A stretch of DNA of 5,955 nucleotides from Aphodosoma sp044433285. Lineage in GTDB: Bacteria; Bacteroidota; Bacteroidia; Bacteroidales; Paludibacteraceae. The stretch spans positions 1 through 5,955 of the forward strand of contig JAWXTU010000129.1 in the NCBI GenBank assembly GCA_044433285.1, written 5' to 3'. Of this stretch, positions 5,596 through 5,955 are shown in pieces (position 1 is the first letter of the stretch; the number at the start of each line of letters is the position of its first letter). The position numbers and the translations under genes are program-made. The notes beneath the pieces are model-generated. The model did not search any database. It had not been told where the DNA came from and saw nothing but the letters and a program-made list of their open reading frames with translations.

Positions 5596-5955
5596 ATGAG
5601 AGAAAAAAATAGAGTTGTGGTATATTTATTTGTTGTAGTGCTGATGGTTGTTTCGTCTAGTACATCGGGGTTGTTTGCGCAATCACTCGACTCTATATCG
5701 CTAGATACCACCACTCTAGTTCTTCAAAATAGTAGTGATTCGCTTATAATTGATACTGATACAATAGCGACTGATACATTGTATTCAGATTTAGGTGTTC
5801 TATTGGTTGATGAGGTAGAGGTAGATAATGATAGTATTGCCGAAGAGCAAGATACTATTGTTCGCCCAAAAGAGTTGATGCGCCCACGTAATTTTGATTC
5901 ACAACCACCTAAAACAGACACTCTCACTGAAGCGGAGAAGCGGAAGAGAATAGAG
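5596..5955 (+). CDS. Exported Asp/Ser/Thr-rich protein, probably DUF5683 family (cut by window edge)
   Basis: The reading frame is open for 120 codons from the ATG at 5596 to the window edge. Residues 1-28 form a signal peptide: positive MREKNR, hydrophobic VVVYLFVVVLMVV (7-19), then SSSTSGLFA with cleavage likely between A28 and Q29. There is no cysteine near the site, so it is not a lipoprotein. A glutamine at +1 is common in Bacteroidales exported proteins and may be cyclised to pyroglutamate. Residues 29-90 are a low-complexity linker with repeated DS/DT/DN pairs, and 91-120 are Pro- and charge-rich. No domain appears before the cut. The call rests on position: in Bacteroidales parA-parB is often followed by a DUF5683 protein with a similar disordered N-terminus and a membrane-associated C-terminal domain. 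The function of that family is not established. The gene starts 110 bp after parB and has no strong promoter box of its own. Confidence 0.7.
   Translation, partial: MREKNRVVVYLFVVVLMVVSSSTSGLFAQSLDSISLDTTTLVLQNSSDSLIIDTDTIATDTLYSDLGVLLVDEVEVDNDSIAEEQDTIVRPKELMRPRNFDSQPPKTDTLTEAEKRKRIE

Noticed and set aside
5724..5927. Open frame of 67 codons on the minus strand opposite the exported protein
   Set aside because: The plus frame has a convincing signal peptide and an open frame to the edge; the minus translation is Ser-rich because it mirrors Asp/Ser/Thr codons.
1..5955. CRISPR array, tRNA or rRNA gene, insertion sequence
   Set aside because: I saw no regularly spaced repeats beyond the 17-bp duplication, no cloverleaf or rRNA-like stretch and no transposase; the genes fill the window apart from the described spacers.

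Overview
The window looks like chromosome of an AT-rich, anaerobic, amino-acid-fermenting member of the Bacteroidetes, most likely Bacteroidales. The evidence is the exact TAnnTTTG promoter boxes, A-rich translation starts with little Shine-Dalgarno, a parA-parB pair followed by an exported protein of the kind found after parB in that order, and a lysine-to-butyrate fermentation cluster of the Fusobacterium/Porphyromonas type. I cannot name the genus.

Left part (1-3484, minus strand). Five co-directional genes, read from right to left, are atoD (CoA-transferase alpha subunit), kal (3-aminobutyryl-CoA ammonia-lyase), kce (3-keto-5-aminohexanoate cleavage enzyme), kdd (3,5-diaminohexanoate dehydrogenase) and kamA (lysine 2,3-aminomutase). 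kamA is cut by the left edge, so only its first 102 residues are present. Together they cover L-lysine to beta-lysine, then (after the 5,6-aminomutase KamDE, not in the window) 3,5-diaminohexanoate to 5-amino-3-oxohexanoate, acetyl-CoA-dependent cleavage to 3-aminobutyryl-CoA and acetoacetate, deamination to crotonyl-CoA, and CoA recovery from butyryl-CoA onto acetoacetate. The genes are ordered almost exactly opposite to the reaction order. The CoA-transferase beta subunit, which carries the catalytic glutamate in this family, is not next to atoD. No promoter box is visible inside the cluster, but a very good one lies before atoD, so one long transcript is the simplest reading.

Middle (3485-3786). 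A 302-bp divergent spacer holds the atoD promoter, framed by a perfect 7-bp inverted repeat, then a small hairpin and two identical TAATTTTG boxes that should drive parA in the other direction.

Right part (3787-5955, plus strand). parA (Soj-type ATPase) and parB (CTP-dependent centromere-binding protein) form the chromosome segregation pair. A weak AT-rich terminator-like inverted repeat follows, then the start of a secreted Asp/Ser/Thr-rich protein, probably the DUF5683-type protein usual at this locus; the right edge cuts it before any domain appears.

All genes belong to known families. No previously undescribed system is visible. The parts less easily explained are in the spacers: a small family of similar imperfect palindromes (two strong and two weaker copies), a 17-bp tandem duplication between kce and kdd, and the inverted repeat around the atoD promoter.
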